From: JANMAT01 sp031359995
GTDB lineage: Bacteria > Actinomycetota > Acidimicrobiia > Acidimicrobiales > Ilumatobacteraceae
Length of the DNA: 64,000 nucleotides
Direction of reading: 5' to 3'
Assembly: GCA_031359995.1 (NCBI GenBank)
Contig: JANMAT010000196.1
Location: 24,846-88,845, forward strand
Both the position numbers and the translations under genes were made by a program. The notes beneath the pieces are model-generated. The model had not been told where the DNA came from. It ran no database searches and was given only the letters and a program-made list of their open reading frames with translations. This document shows, one piece after another, positions 18,495 through 27,042 of the stretch; the stretch's first letter is position 1, and every line of letters starts with the position of its first letter.

Positions 18495-20045
18495 GTGTAC
18501 GCAGGCAGGCACGCCCAGGAACGGGCCGATCAACCGGCCATCATCATGGCCGGCACCGGCGAGGTGGTGACCTACGGCGAGTACGAGGCCCGCACGAACC
18601 GCTTGGCCCACCTGCTGCGGGCCCAGGGTCTGCGCCCGGGCGACCACTACGCCATCCTCATGGAGAACGACGTCCACTACCTGGAGTCGTGTGGGGCAGG
18701 CGAGCGGGCCGGGCTCTCCTACACGCCGATCAACTCGCACCTGACCCCCGACGAGGTCGCCTACATCCTGGACAACAGCGAGTCGCAGGTTCTCATCACT
18801 TCGACGGCGCTGCGCAACGTGGCCACCGCGGCCATGGCCCAGGCACCGAACGTGAAGCTCGGCCTGATCGTGGACCCCACCGGCGACGACGGCGCGTTCG
18901 TGAGCTACCCCGAGGCCACCGCGGCGTTCCCGGCCACCCCCATCGACGACGAGCGGCTCGGCGGGCCGATGCTCTACTCGTCGGGCACCACCGGGCGCCC
19001 GAAGGGGATCCTGCGCCTGCTGCCCGACATCGCACCGTCCGAGGCGGCGGCGCTCTCGAACTTCCTCATCGTGCAGTGGCAGTACCGCGAGGGAATGATC
19101 TACCTGTCACCGGCGCCGCTCTACCACAGCGCGCCCCAGGGCGCGACGGGCAACACCATCCGCATGGGCGGCACCGTGATCGTGATGGAGCGCTTCGACC
19201 CCGAGCAGTTCCTCGCGCTGGTGGAGAAGTACCGGGCCACGCACAGCCAGATGGTGCCCACCATGTTCAGCCGCCTGCTGAAGCTGCCCGACGACGTGAA
19301 GCACCGCTACGACCTGTCGTCGCTCGAGTTCGTGGTGCACGCCGCCGCGCCCTGCCCGGTGCCGGTGAAGGAGGCGATGATCGAGTGGTGGGGGCCGATC
19401 ATCAACGAGTACTACGCCGCCACTGAAGGCATCGGCTACACGGCGTGCAACTCTCAGGAGTGGCTGGCCCACAAGGGCACCGTGGGGCAGGTGAAGCTCG
19501 GCGAGCTCCACATCCTCGACGACGACTTCGCAGAGTGCCCGAACGGCACGCCCGGCACCATCTTCTTCAAGCCGCCCGGCCAGCTGCGCTACTGGCACGA
19601 CGACCAGAAGGTGAAGGACAACAGCACGCCCGACGGTGCCATGGTGACGGTGGGCGATGTGGGCTACGTGGACGACGACGGTTGGCTGTTCCTGACCGAC
19701 CGCAAGACGTTCATGATCATCTCCGGCGGCGTGAACGTCTATCCGCAGGAGACCGAGAACCTGCTCATCACCCACCCGAAGGTCGCCGACGTGGCCGTGT
19801 TCGGCGTACCCAACGTCGATCTCGGCGAAGAGGTGAAGGCGGTGGTGGAGCCCATGCCCGGCGTGGAGCCCACGCCCGAGCTGGCCGCCGAGCTCATCGC
19901 CTTCTGCCAGCAGCACCTGTCGCGCCAGAAGTGCCCGCGCTCGGTCGATTTCGAGGCCCAGCTGCCTCGCCTGCCCACCGGCAAGCTGTACAAGCGGGTG
20001 CTACGCGACAAGTACTGGGGCGACAAGCAGACCCGCATCGTGTGA
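18495..20045 (+). CDS. AMP-dependent acyl-CoA synthetase
   Basis: 516 residues, GTG start behind GAAGGGGGA. The AMP-binding loop YSSGTTGRPKG is at 161-171, YYAATEG at 306-312, the hinge DRKTFMIISGGVNVYPQE near 400, and the catalytic Lys in LPTGKLYKR near the C-terminus. It activates a carboxylic acid to its CoA thioester via an acyl-adenylate. The relatively short, FadD-like form with the GGVNVYPQE signature resembles actinobacterial ligases for steroid, bile-acid or aromatic acids. The TGA is followed in the same frame by a broken MetE-like gene. Confidence 0.92.
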   Translation: MYAGRHAQERADQPAIIMAGTGEVVTYGEYEARTNRLAHLLRAQGLRPGDHYAILMENDVHYLESCGAGERAGLSYTPINSHLTPDEVAYILDNSESQVLITSTALRNVATAAMAQAPNVKLGLIVDPTGDDGAFVSYPEATAAFPATPIDDERLGGPMLYSSGTTGRPKGILRLLPDIAPSEAAALSNFLIVQWQYREGMIYLSPAPLYHSAPQGATGNTIRMGGTVIVMERFDPEQFLALVEKYRATHSQMVPTMFSRLLKLPDDVKHRYDLSSLEFVVHAAAPCPVPVKEAMIEWWGPIINEYYAATEGIGYTACNSQEWLAHKGTVGQVKLGELHILDDDFAECPNGTPGTIFFKPPGQLRYWHDDQKVKDNSTPDGAMVTVGDVGYVDDDGWLFLTDRKTFMIISGGVNVYPQETENLLITHPKVADVAVFGVPNVDLGEEVKAVVEPMPGVEPTPELAAELIAFCQQHLSRQKCPRSVDFEAQLPRLPTGKLYKRVLRDKYWGDKQTRIV

Positions 20046-20081
20046 GTCCCCGCCGCCGTCCGGGGCGGCCGCGGCACCGAC

Positions 20082-20804
20082 GTGGTGAAGGAGGGCGAGC
20101 AGGGTCGCGGGAGCTTCTTCACGTTCGTGCGCGACCGGATGGACGGCTTCGCCGACGGCCCCGGCGAAGCCCGCGTCTTGCGCGACTTCGTGGAGCTCCC
20201 CTCGGTCGCCGCGCTGACGTGGGTGCGGCAGCCCCGCACGGACGCGGTGGGCCTGCGGCGCGTGCCGGGCTGCGTCGGGCCGGTCGTGTGGCGGGGCCCG
20301 GCGGCCATCGACCGTGAGCTGGCCCGATTCGACGCCGCGGCGGCCGCCCACCACGCCGGCGAGCGCTTCCTGACCCTGCCGTCACCCGGCATCGTGGCGT
20401 CGGCGATGGCGAACCATCACGACGCCACGCTCGACGAGTACGTCGACGCCGTCGCCGCCGCGCTGGCCGAGGCGCAGGTCGGTTCGCTCGTGCTGGCGCT
20501 GGCCAACCCCCGCCACGCCCACGAGGTGCGCCTGCTCGGCGACGAGCGCCCGCGCCGGTTCCGCGTCGTGGCCGGCGTGATCGAGACGACCCACAACTAC
20601 GTGGAGCACCCCGAGGTGGTGGCCGACCGCATCGGGCGCGTCGTCGAGGCCGTGGGCGACCGGTCGCTCGTGTCGGCCGGCACCGACTGCGGGTTCGCCA
20701 CCGCCGCCGGCGTGAGCGACGTGGCCCCCGAGGTGGCGTGGCGCAAGCTCATGGCGCTGGCCGAGGGCACCGCCATCGCCAACGAACGCCTCGGCCTGGC
20801 GTAA
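20082..20804 (+). pseudogene. Truncated and internally deleted MetE-like (UROD/MetE fold) protein
   Basis: 240 residues if the GTG at 20082 is used. DVVKEGEQGRGSFFTFVRDR matches the region about 60 residues into cobalamin-independent methionine synthase-like enzymes, and the C-terminal part (ANPRHAHE, NYVEHPEVVADRI, SAGTDCGFAT) is well conserved. The usual start (TTHVGSLPRP-type) is missing, and homology continues upstream of the GTG to about 20070. The middle block that normally carries the zinc-binding His-x-Cys is also missing: EYVDAVAAALA runs almost directly into LALANPRHAHE. One of the usual metal ligands (the Cys in TDCGF) remains. It is probably inactive, though a shortened protein may still be made. 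Confidence 0.7.
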
Positions 20805-20857
20805 CGGGCACCCGCGCACCGTAGGATGGGGCAGGACCACTCTCTGGGGGGAGAGCC

Positions 20858-22165
20858 ATGACGTCCATCGACATCCCCGCCGGGCTCGACGAGCTCGACA
20901 TCACCAGCCTCGACCGCTACGTGGCCGACGGATACCCGTGGGCGGCATGGGACGCGTTGCGCGACCACGACCCGGTGCACTGGTACGAGCGGCCCGACCA
21001 CCCGCCGTTCTGGGCGGTCACGCGCTACGACGACATCAAGACCGTGCACGCCCACCGCGACGTGTTCATCAACGGTGGGCCCATCCTGCGCATGGACACC
21101 TACGACGGCTTCGCCGCCGTCGAGAAGTTCAAGCGGCGCCAGGCCGAGCGCTACGGGTGGGACGAGACCGCGCCGATGGACATGGTGTTCCTGGACCGCT
21201 CCGAGCACCTCGACCTGCGCATGCTCACCATGCGTCGCTTCACCCCGGCGGCCATGAACCGCCTGGCCGCCGATCTGGCCGACCTGGCCCGGCGCTTCGT
21301 GGCCGGGTTCATCGATCGGGCCCGGGCCGCCCGCGGCGAACCGCTCGACCTGGTGAGCAACCTGTCGGTGGGGGTGCCACTGGCCGCCATCTGCGGGCTG
21401 ATGGGCCTGCCCGAGAGCGACTGGACGCGCATCCTGGGGTGGACCGACATCCTCGCCTTCCCCGGCGTGGCCAACCTGCGGGCTACGGCGAACGAGACGC
21501 CCAGCGACCTACGGCGCCGCCTCGGCCGCGAGTACCACGAGTACCGCACCGAGCTCATCGCCCGCCGGCGCGAGGCGCCCGGCGACGACCTGGCCAGCAG
21601 CCTGGTCGACGCCACCGTCGACGATCGCCCGCTCGACGACCAGCAGCTGCACGGCTACTTGAACCTGCTCATCACCGCCGGCAACGAGACCACCCGCAAC
21701 GCCATCACCGGCAGCGTGAAGGCCCTCATCGAGCACCCCGACCAGCGTGACCGCCTGGCCGCCGATCCCGAGGGCCTGGCGGAGACGGCGGCGGAGGAAC
21801 TGCTGCGGTGGACGTCGCCCGTCATCCAGTTCGCCCGCACGGTCACCCAGGACTTCGAGCTGAACGGCACCGCGCTGCGCGCGGGCGACACCGTGGTGCT
21901 CTGGTACCCGTCGGCCAACCGTGACGAGCGCCAGTTCGCCGACCCGTACGTCCTCGACCTGGGCCGCACGCCCAACCCGCACCTGGCCTTCGGCTACGGA
22001 CCCCACTTCTGCCTGGGCGCCAACCTGGCCCGCTGGGAGCTGCGGGCCGTGTTCCGCGAGCTGGCCCCCCACCTGCACCACCTGGAGCTGGCCGGCGAGC
22101 CCGAACGCGTCGGCAACCTGCACGTGGGCGGCATCAACGCGCTACCCGTCCGCTGGGTCGACTAA
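20858..22165 (+). CDS. Cytochrome P450
   Basis: 435 residues. The I-helix is AGNETTRN (274-281), the ExxR pair is E314/R317, and the heme-binding loop FGYGPHFCLG carries Cys385. The NETTRN form of the oxygen-activation motif is characteristic of the CYP125/CYP142/CYP124-like actinobacterial group, which hydroxylates steroid, terpenoid or branched-lipid chains. A GGGGGGAG ribosome site precedes the ATG, and a TAGGAT that could be a -10 lies about 32 nt upstream of it. The stop overlaps the convergent class-V enzyme gene by 4 bases. Confidence 0.93.
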   Translation: MTSIDIPAGLDELDITSLDRYVADGYPWAAWDALRDHDPVHWYERPDHPPFWAVTRYDDIKTVHAHRDVFINGGPILRMDTYDGFAAVEKFKRRQAERYGWDETAPMDMVFLDRSEHLDLRMLTMRRFTPAAMNRLAADLADLARRFVAGFIDRARAARGEPLDLVSNLSVGVPLAAICGLMGLPESDWTRILGWTDILAFPGVANLRATANETPSDLRRRLGREYHEYRTELIARRREAPGDDLASSLVDATVDDRPLDDQQLHGYLNLLITAGNETTRNAITGSVKALIEHPDQRDRLAADPEGLAETAAEELLRWTSPVIQFARTVTQDFELNGTALRAGDTVVLWYPSANRDERQFADPYVLDLGRTPNPHLAFGYGPHFCLGANLARWELRAVFRELAPHLHHLELAGEPERVGNLHVGGINALPVRWVD

Positions 22166-23871
22166 GGGGTCAGCGAGGCGGCGGGAAGGTCGAACCAGCG
22201 CAGGTGCTCGAAGTCGGCCGACAGGGTGCCGGGCGCGGGCTCGCACTGCTCGTCGGTGGACGCCGCCGCGAACACGGCGCGCGCCGCGTCCAGGTAGCCG
22301 GCCAGGGCGTCCTCGGTGGCGCGGGCCTCGTCGAGCGGGGGTCGCACCAGCGCACCCGTCGCGGCGTCGTAGGAGAGTTGGGTGAGCCGCAGCGGCGGCT
22401 CGACCGGGCCGTTGCGGTGGCGCCACAGGCCGGTGGCCGGATCGAAGCGGTAGTCGGGCAGCAGCGTCCACCCGTGGGTGGCCACCAGATCGACGGCGGC
22501 CACCAGGTACCGGAACACGGTCTCGGAGATGAAGTAGTTGAAGCTGACCCGCGTCCATCCCGGCTTGATCCCCTCGCAGCCGTGGGTGATCTCGTGCTCG
22601 AACGCGTGGGAGCGCTCGATGTCGATGCCCAGCAGCCGGTGCCCGTAGGGGCCGGCGCACGAGCAGCCACCGCGCGACTGGATGCCGAAGAGGTCGCTCA
22701 GCAACGCCACCACGAAGTTGTGGTGCAGGTAGCGCCCGCTGGGTCGGCGGATCACGAACGACAGGATCGACAGGCGTTCGGCCTTCTTGTTGCCGAGCAC
22801 CTCGATGGCCGGGTTGGTCGCCCACGACGCCACCGCCCGGTGCCAGTACGACTCCTCGTTGGCCTTGATCACGTCCACCCCCACGGCCTGCTTCAGCTGG
22901 AAGACCAGCCCGGCGCGGATCGACTCGATGATGGCCGGCGTGCCGCCCTCTTCGCGGTGCACCGGGTCGTCCAGGTAGCGGTGCTCCGACGGGTTCACGT
23001 AGGCCACGGTGCCACCGCCCACCACGTCGGGCACGCGGTTGCGCAGCAGTTCGCGCCGCACCACCAGAACGCCGGGCGTACCCGGCCCGCCCACGAACTT
23101 GTGGGGGCTGACGAAGGCGGCGTCCTTGTGGGCCAGCGGGTGCTCGGCGCAGCGGGCGTACATCTCGATGTCGACGTAGGGCGCGGCGCAGGCGAAGTCC
23201 CAGAAGCTGAGGGCGCCGTGGCGGTGCAGCACGTCGGCGATGGCGCACGTGTTCGACAGGATGCCGGTCACGTTCGACGCCGCCGAGAACGAGCCGATCT
23301 TCAGCGGCCGGTGGGCGTGGGCCCTCAGCTCGGCCTCGAGCCGCTCCAGGTCGATGTGGCCGTCGGCGTCCTCGGGGATGGTGACGACGTCGGCGATCGA
23401 CTCGCGCCACGGCAGCTCGTTGGAGTGGTGCTCGAACGGGCCGACGAACACGACCGGGCGCTCAGCGGCGGGGATGGCGGCCGACAGGTGGTAGCGGTCG
23501 TCGAGGTCGGCGGGCAGCCGCAGGTTCATGACCCCGATGAGCTTGTCGATGGCGCCGGTGGCGCCCGACCCGCAGAAGATCACGCACGTCTCGTCGTCGC
23601 CGCCGACCGCGTCACGGATGATGCGGCGGGCGTCCTCCCGCAAGCGGGTGGTCTGCAGGCCGGTGCCCGACGACTCGGTGTGGGTGTTGGCGTAGCGGGG
23701 CAGGACCTCTTCGCGGATGAAGTCCTCGAGAAACGACAGCGCCCGCCCCGATGCCGTGTAGTCGGCGTAGGTGATGCGGTGGGGTCCGAACGGCCCGTCC
23801 ATGACCTGGTCGTCGCCGATCACCGACTCGCGTATGCGGCGCAGCAGGGGGGTGTCGGACGCGGTGCTCAC
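22162..23871 (-). CDS. Class-V aminotransferase-fold PLP enzyme (cysteine-desulfurase-like)
   Basis: 569 residues. Features of the fold: a start YADYTASGRALSFLEDFI, YANTHTE near 60, an FEHHSN motif with H148, D225 for the pyridine nitrogen and the Schiff-base K258 (SPHKFVGGPG). A loop SRGGCSCAGPYG provides C403 where cysteine desulfurases carry the persulfide Cys. It is about 150 residues longer than SufS/IscS, the extra length being a C-terminal extension. No Suf or Isc partners are present. It could be a desulfurase, a cysteine/selenocysteine lyase or a related eliminating enzyme; the specific reaction is not assignable. Confidence 0.85.
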   Translation of the reverse strand: MSTASDTPLLRRIRESVIGDDQVMDGPFGPHRITYADYTASGRALSFLEDFIREEVLPRYANTHTESSGTGLQTTRLREDARRIIRDAVGGDDETCVIFCGSGATGAIDKLIGVMNLRLPADLDDRYHLSAAIPAAERPVVFVGPFEHHSNELPWRESIADVVTIPEDADGHIDLERLEAELRAHAHRPLKIGSFSAASNVTGILSNTCAIADVLHRHGALSFWDFACAAPYVDIEMYARCAEHPLAHKDAAFVSPHKFVGGPGTPGVLVVRRELLRNRVPDVVGGGTVAYVNPSEHRYLDDPVHREEGGTPAIIESIRAGLVFQLKQAVGVDVIKANEESYWHRAVASWATNPAIEVLGNKKAERLSILSFVIRRPSGRYLHHNFVVALLSDLFGIQSRGGCSCAGPYGHRLLGIDIERSHAFEHEITHGCEGIKPGWTRVSFNYFISETVFRYLVAAVDLVATHGWTLLPDYRFDPATGLWRHRNGPVEPPLRLTQLSYDAATGALVRPPLDEARATEDALAGYLDAARAVFAAASTDEQCEPAPGTLSADFEHLRWFDLPAASLTP

Positions 23872-23915
23872 GCAGGGAACCTATCGGGTCGGGTCCGCCA
23901 CCGGCGCTCCGCCGT

Positions 23916-24887
23916 TCAGAGCAGGCCGAGCACTTCGTCGTCGGCGGTGAAGTCGAACTGGTAGCGGTCGCGGCCACCGTCGGCGAACCAGCGGTACGAG
24001 TCGCGGTAGCCCGATTCGAGCCCGAACTCGGGGGTCCAGTCGAGGTCGCGCAGGGCCTTGTCGACCGACAGCACGGTGCCGCCCATGACGGCCTCGCCCC
24101 AGTGCACCAGTGGCGGGTTGCGGTGGCGGGCGAGGTCCATGGGCACGTGGATCACGTCGGGCTTCACGCCCACGGCCCGCCCCATCATCTCGATGGCGCC
24201 GAGCAGGGTGGAGAACTCGGTGCCGGCCACGTTGTAGGCCTGCCCGGCCACGCGGTCGTTGCCGGCCAGCGAGGCCATGAGCCGGGCCACGTCGTTCACG
24301 TGGATCAGGTGCACCATGGCAAACCCGTCGCCTGGCACGAGGATGGGCCGGCCGGCCTCGAGACGGGCGAAGAAGATGGGGTCGCGCGTCACCACCGGGC
24401 TCATCGGTCCGAGCGTGTGCGACACCCGCAGCACCGTGGCCGGGAACCCGTTGCCGGCGTGCTCGGCCATCAGGAAGTCCTCGCACTGCACCTTGCCCAC
24501 GCCGTAGCCCTTGCGGGGGTCGCCGTCGGTGGGGTCGTGGCGACGGAACGACTCGAGCGTCGGCTGCACGAAGCTGCGCCGGTACACCGCGGCCGAGCTG
24601 GTGAACACGAAGTGCCGCACCCGGCCGCGGAACAGCTCGACCATCGGCTCCAGGTCCTTCACGTGGTACGCCGTGTTGTCGAAGACGATGTCGAAGTCGT
24701 CGCGATGGGGGCCGAGCACGTCGTCGATGACGCCGGGCTGCTGGCGGTCGCCGTGGAGGCGCACGGCTCCGTCGGGCATGGGGGCCTCGTGGCTGTTCAT
24801 GACGGTCACGTCGTGACCCCGGCGGGCCAGTTCGAACACGAGGTGGAGCCCGATGTAGCGGTTGCCACCCATGACCAGTGCGCGCAT
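23916..24887 (-). CDS. NAD-dependent epimerase/dehydratase family protein
   Basis: 323 residues. The extended-SDR start MRALVMGGNRYIGLHLVFEL contains the GGxxYIG dinucleotide loop. The catalytic pair is in YGVGKVQCE near residue 130 with an upstream SSAAVY. The chain ends with WTPEFGLESGYRDSYRWF, typical of sugar-nucleotide epimerase/reductase C-termini. The likely substrate is an NDP-sugar or other NAD-linked carbinol. It is 44 bases downstream of the PLP enzyme start and on the same strand, so the epimerase is transcribed first and the PLP enzyme may follow in one operon. Confidence 0.85.
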   Translation of the reverse strand: MRALVMGGNRYIGLHLVFELARRGHDVTVMNSHEAPMPDGAVRLHGDRQQPGVIDDVLGPHRDDFDIVFDNTAYHVKDLEPMVELFRGRVRHFVFTSSAAVYRRSFVQPTLESFRRHDPTDGDPRKGYGVGKVQCEDFLMAEHAGNGFPATVLRVSHTLGPMSPVVTRDPIFFARLEAGRPILVPGDGFAMVHLIHVNDVARLMASLAGNDRVAGQAYNVAGTEFSTLLGAIEMMGRAVGVKPDVIHVPMDLARHRNPPLVHWGEAVMGGTVLSVDKALRDLDWTPEFGLESGYRDSYRWFADGGRDRYQFDFTADDEVLGLL

Positions 24888-25004
24888 GACGGCAACCTAC
24901 CCGCGCGTCTCCGCCGGCGATGGTGCGCGTCGGAATGGGACCACCGACCCTGACGCGTGCCGGTCGGCCGGGAGGACGATGGAGCTGATCCGAAGGGGGC
25001 TTTC

Positions 25005-25703
25005 GTGGAGTACGTCGACCGCAGCGGTGTCGGGAGTGAGGGCGGCGCGCCCTACGACCACGACGTCATGGTCGACCTCGGTGCCGTGCGCCTGCCCGGG
25101 CGCCTGACCGTGCCGGCCGAGCCGGTCGGCGCCGTGGTGTTCGCCCACGGCCGCGGCAGCAGCCACCACAGCCCCCGCAACCAGCGCATGGCCGCCGCGC
25201 TGAACGACGTGCGGATCGCCACGTTGCTGCTCGATCTCCTGTCGCCCGAGGAGGGCACGGTGCGGGCCAACAACTTCGACATCCCGTTGCTCGGCCGCCG
25301 CTTGCTGGTGGCGACGCAGTGGCTGCACCGCCAGCCCGGTCTGGCCGGCGTGCCCGTGGGCTACGTGGGGGCCCACACCGGCGCCGCCGCCGCGTTCTGG
25401 GCCGCCACCGAGGCCGACGAAGACATCGTGACCGTGGTGTCGCGCGGCGGCCGACCCGACCTGGCCGACGCCCGCCTGCACGACGTGCGCTGCCCCGTTC
25501 TGCTGGTGGTGGGCGGCGACGACGACCTCACCCTCACGGTGAACCGTGAGGCGCTGTTCAAGCTCCATTGCGAGGTTCGCCTGGCCATCGTGCCCGGCGC
25601 CACCCACTACTTCTCCGAGCCGGGCACGCTCGACGCCGTGGCCACGTTGGCGCGCGACTGGTTCGTGCGGCACCTGAACCGCACCTCGCTCAGCTCGCGC
25701 TGA
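25005..25703 (+). CDS. Dienelactone-hydrolase-like alpha/beta-hydrolase lacking the nucleophile
   Basis: 232 residues from the GTG at 25005, which has AAGGGGG 7 nt upstream. The fold is clear: VVFAHGRGSSHHSPRNQRMA with the HG oxyanion turn, LLLDLLSPEE, FDIPLLGRRL, an acid turn in VVGGDDDLTL, and the catalytic His in VPGATHYFSEPG. The nucleophile elbow, normally GASTG in this family, reads GAHTG, so the catalytic Ser is His at residue 124 (codon CAC at 25374). Other conserved positions are intact, so the gene does not look decayed. It may be a non-hydrolytic binder or regulator. Its last 14 bases overlap the convergent LLM gene. Confidence 0.8.
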   Translation: MEYVDRSGVGSEGGAPYDHDVMVDLGAVRLPGRLTVPAEPVGAVVFAHGRGSSHHSPRNQRMAAALNDVRIATLLLDLLSPEEGTVRANNFDIPLLGRRLLVATQWLHRQPGLAGVPVGYVGAHTGAAAAFWAATEADEDIVTVVSRGGRPDLADARLHDVRCPVLLVVGGDDDLTLTVNREALFKLHCEVRLAIVPGATHYFSEPGTLDAVATLARDWFVRHLNRTSLSSR

Positions 25704-27042
25704 CCGGCACCCCCAGGCCGAGGTGGCCCCGCAGCGTCGTGGTCTCGTACTCGTGTCGCAGCACGCCGCGCTCCTGCAGCAGCGGCACGACGTCGTCGAC
25801 GAAGTCGTCGAGCCCGGTGGGCGTCAGGTGGGGCGCCAGCACGAACCCATCGCAGCCGTCGCGCTGCACGAAGTCGTTCATGGCCTCGGCCACGAAGGCG
25901 GCGGTGCCGATGAACGTCTGGCGGCCCGTCATCTCGATCACCAGGTCGCGGATGCCGAGCTTCTTGGCCTCGGCGACCTCGCGCCACTTCGCCGCCGTCT
26001 TCAGCGGGTCGGCGTGCATGCGGGTGCGGCCCTGGATGATGGACGCCTCGGGGGACACGTCGGGGTCCACCACGGGCAGCGGGCCCTCGGGGTCGTAGCC
26101 CGACAGGTCGCGGTTCCACAGCTGCTCGAGCAGCAGGATCGCCGTCTGCGGGCTCACCTGCTGGCGCCGCACCACGTGGGCCTTCTCGGTCGCGTCGGCG
26201 GTCGAGCCGCCCAGCACGAACGACACGGCCGGCAGGATCTTGAGCTCGTTGCGGTGGCGCCCGTAGCGGGCGAGGCGGCCCTTGGCGTCCTCGTAGAAGC
26301 GCTGGGCGTCACTCAGCTGCGAGTGGCGGCTGAAGATGCAGTCGGCCACGCTCGCCGCCAGCTCGCGGCCGCCGTCGCTGTCGCCCGCCTGCAGGATCAC
26401 CGGGTGGCCTTGTGGGCTGCGGGGCACGTTGAAGTGGCCGGTGATGTCGAACTGCGGGCCCTGGTGGCGGAACGCCCCGGGGCGGGCCGCCCGCAGGAAC
26501 GCTCCGGACGCCTGGTCGGCCACCGGCTCGTCCAGGTCCCACGAGTCCCACAGCGCGCGCAGCGTGCGCACCATCTCCTCGGCCCGTTCGTAGCGCTCCT
26601 CGTAGCGGAGGAACCCCCCACGCCGGAAGTTCTCGCCGGTGAACGCGTCGGACGACGTGACCACGTTCCACGCCGCCCGACCGCCTGACAGGTGGTCCAG
26701 GCTGGCCAGCTGGCGGGCAAGCTCGTAGGGCTCCCGGAACGTCGCGTTCAGCGTGCCGGCCAGGCCCAGGTGCGTCGTGACCGCGGCGAGCGCGGTGAGC
26801 ACCGTCATCGTGTCGGGGCGGCCCACGGTGTCGAGGTCGTGGATGACGCCGCGCTGCTCACGCAGGCGGAGCCCCTCGGCCAGGAAGAAGAAGTCGAGCT
26901 TGCCCCGTTCGGCCGTCTGGGCGAGGTGCACGAACGAGTCGAACTCGATCTGGCTCTTGGATCGGGGATCGGTCCACACCGTCGTGTTGTTCACGCCGGG
27001 GAAGTAGGCGGCCAGGATGACCTGCTTGCGTCGTTCGCTCAT
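25690..27042 (-). CDS. LLM-class flavin monooxygenase, NtaA/DszA (SoxA) family
   Basis: 450 residues. The start AAYFPGVNNTTVW, LDFFFLAEGL, SGGRAAWNVVTS and ENFRRGGF..YERAEEM are hallmarks of the NtaA/SnaA/DszA branch of the luciferase-like superfamily. Members use FMNH2 and O2 to cleave C-S or C-N bonds in organosulfur compounds, nitrilotriacetate-like chelators or pristinamycin-type substrates. It is the third gene of a coupled operon: its ATG overlaps the TGA of the second LLM gene (ATGA). A separate flavin reductase would be needed and is not adjacent. Confidence 0.9.
   Translation of the reverse strand: MSERRKQVILAAYFPGVNNTTVWTDPRSKSQIEFDSFVHLAQTAERGKLDFFFLAEGLRLREQRGVIHDLDTVGRPDTMTVLTALAAVTTHLGLAGTLNATFREPYELARQLASLDHLSGGRAAWNVVTSSDAFTGENFRRGGFLRYEERYERAEEMVRTLRALWDSWDLDEPVADQASGAFLRAARPGAFRHQGPQFDITGHFNVPRSPQGHPVILQAGDSDGGRELAASVADCIFSRHSQLSDAQRFYEDAKGRLARYGRHRNELKILPAVSFVLGGSTADATEKAHVVRRQQVSPQTAILLLEQLWNRDLSGYDPEGPLPVVDPDVSPEASIIQGRTRMHADPLKTAAKWREVAEAKKLGIRDLVIEMTGRQTFIGTAAFVAEAMNDFVQRDGCDGFVLAPHLTPTGLDDFVDDVVPLLQERGVLRHEYETTTLRGHLGLGVPVSAS

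Noticed and set aside
20046..20081. Stop-codon read-through fusing the acyl-CoA ligase to the MetE-like remnant
   Set aside because: The frames match and only a TGA separates them, but nothing (no recoding hairpin or selenocysteine context) supports read-through, and the remnant itself is incomplete.
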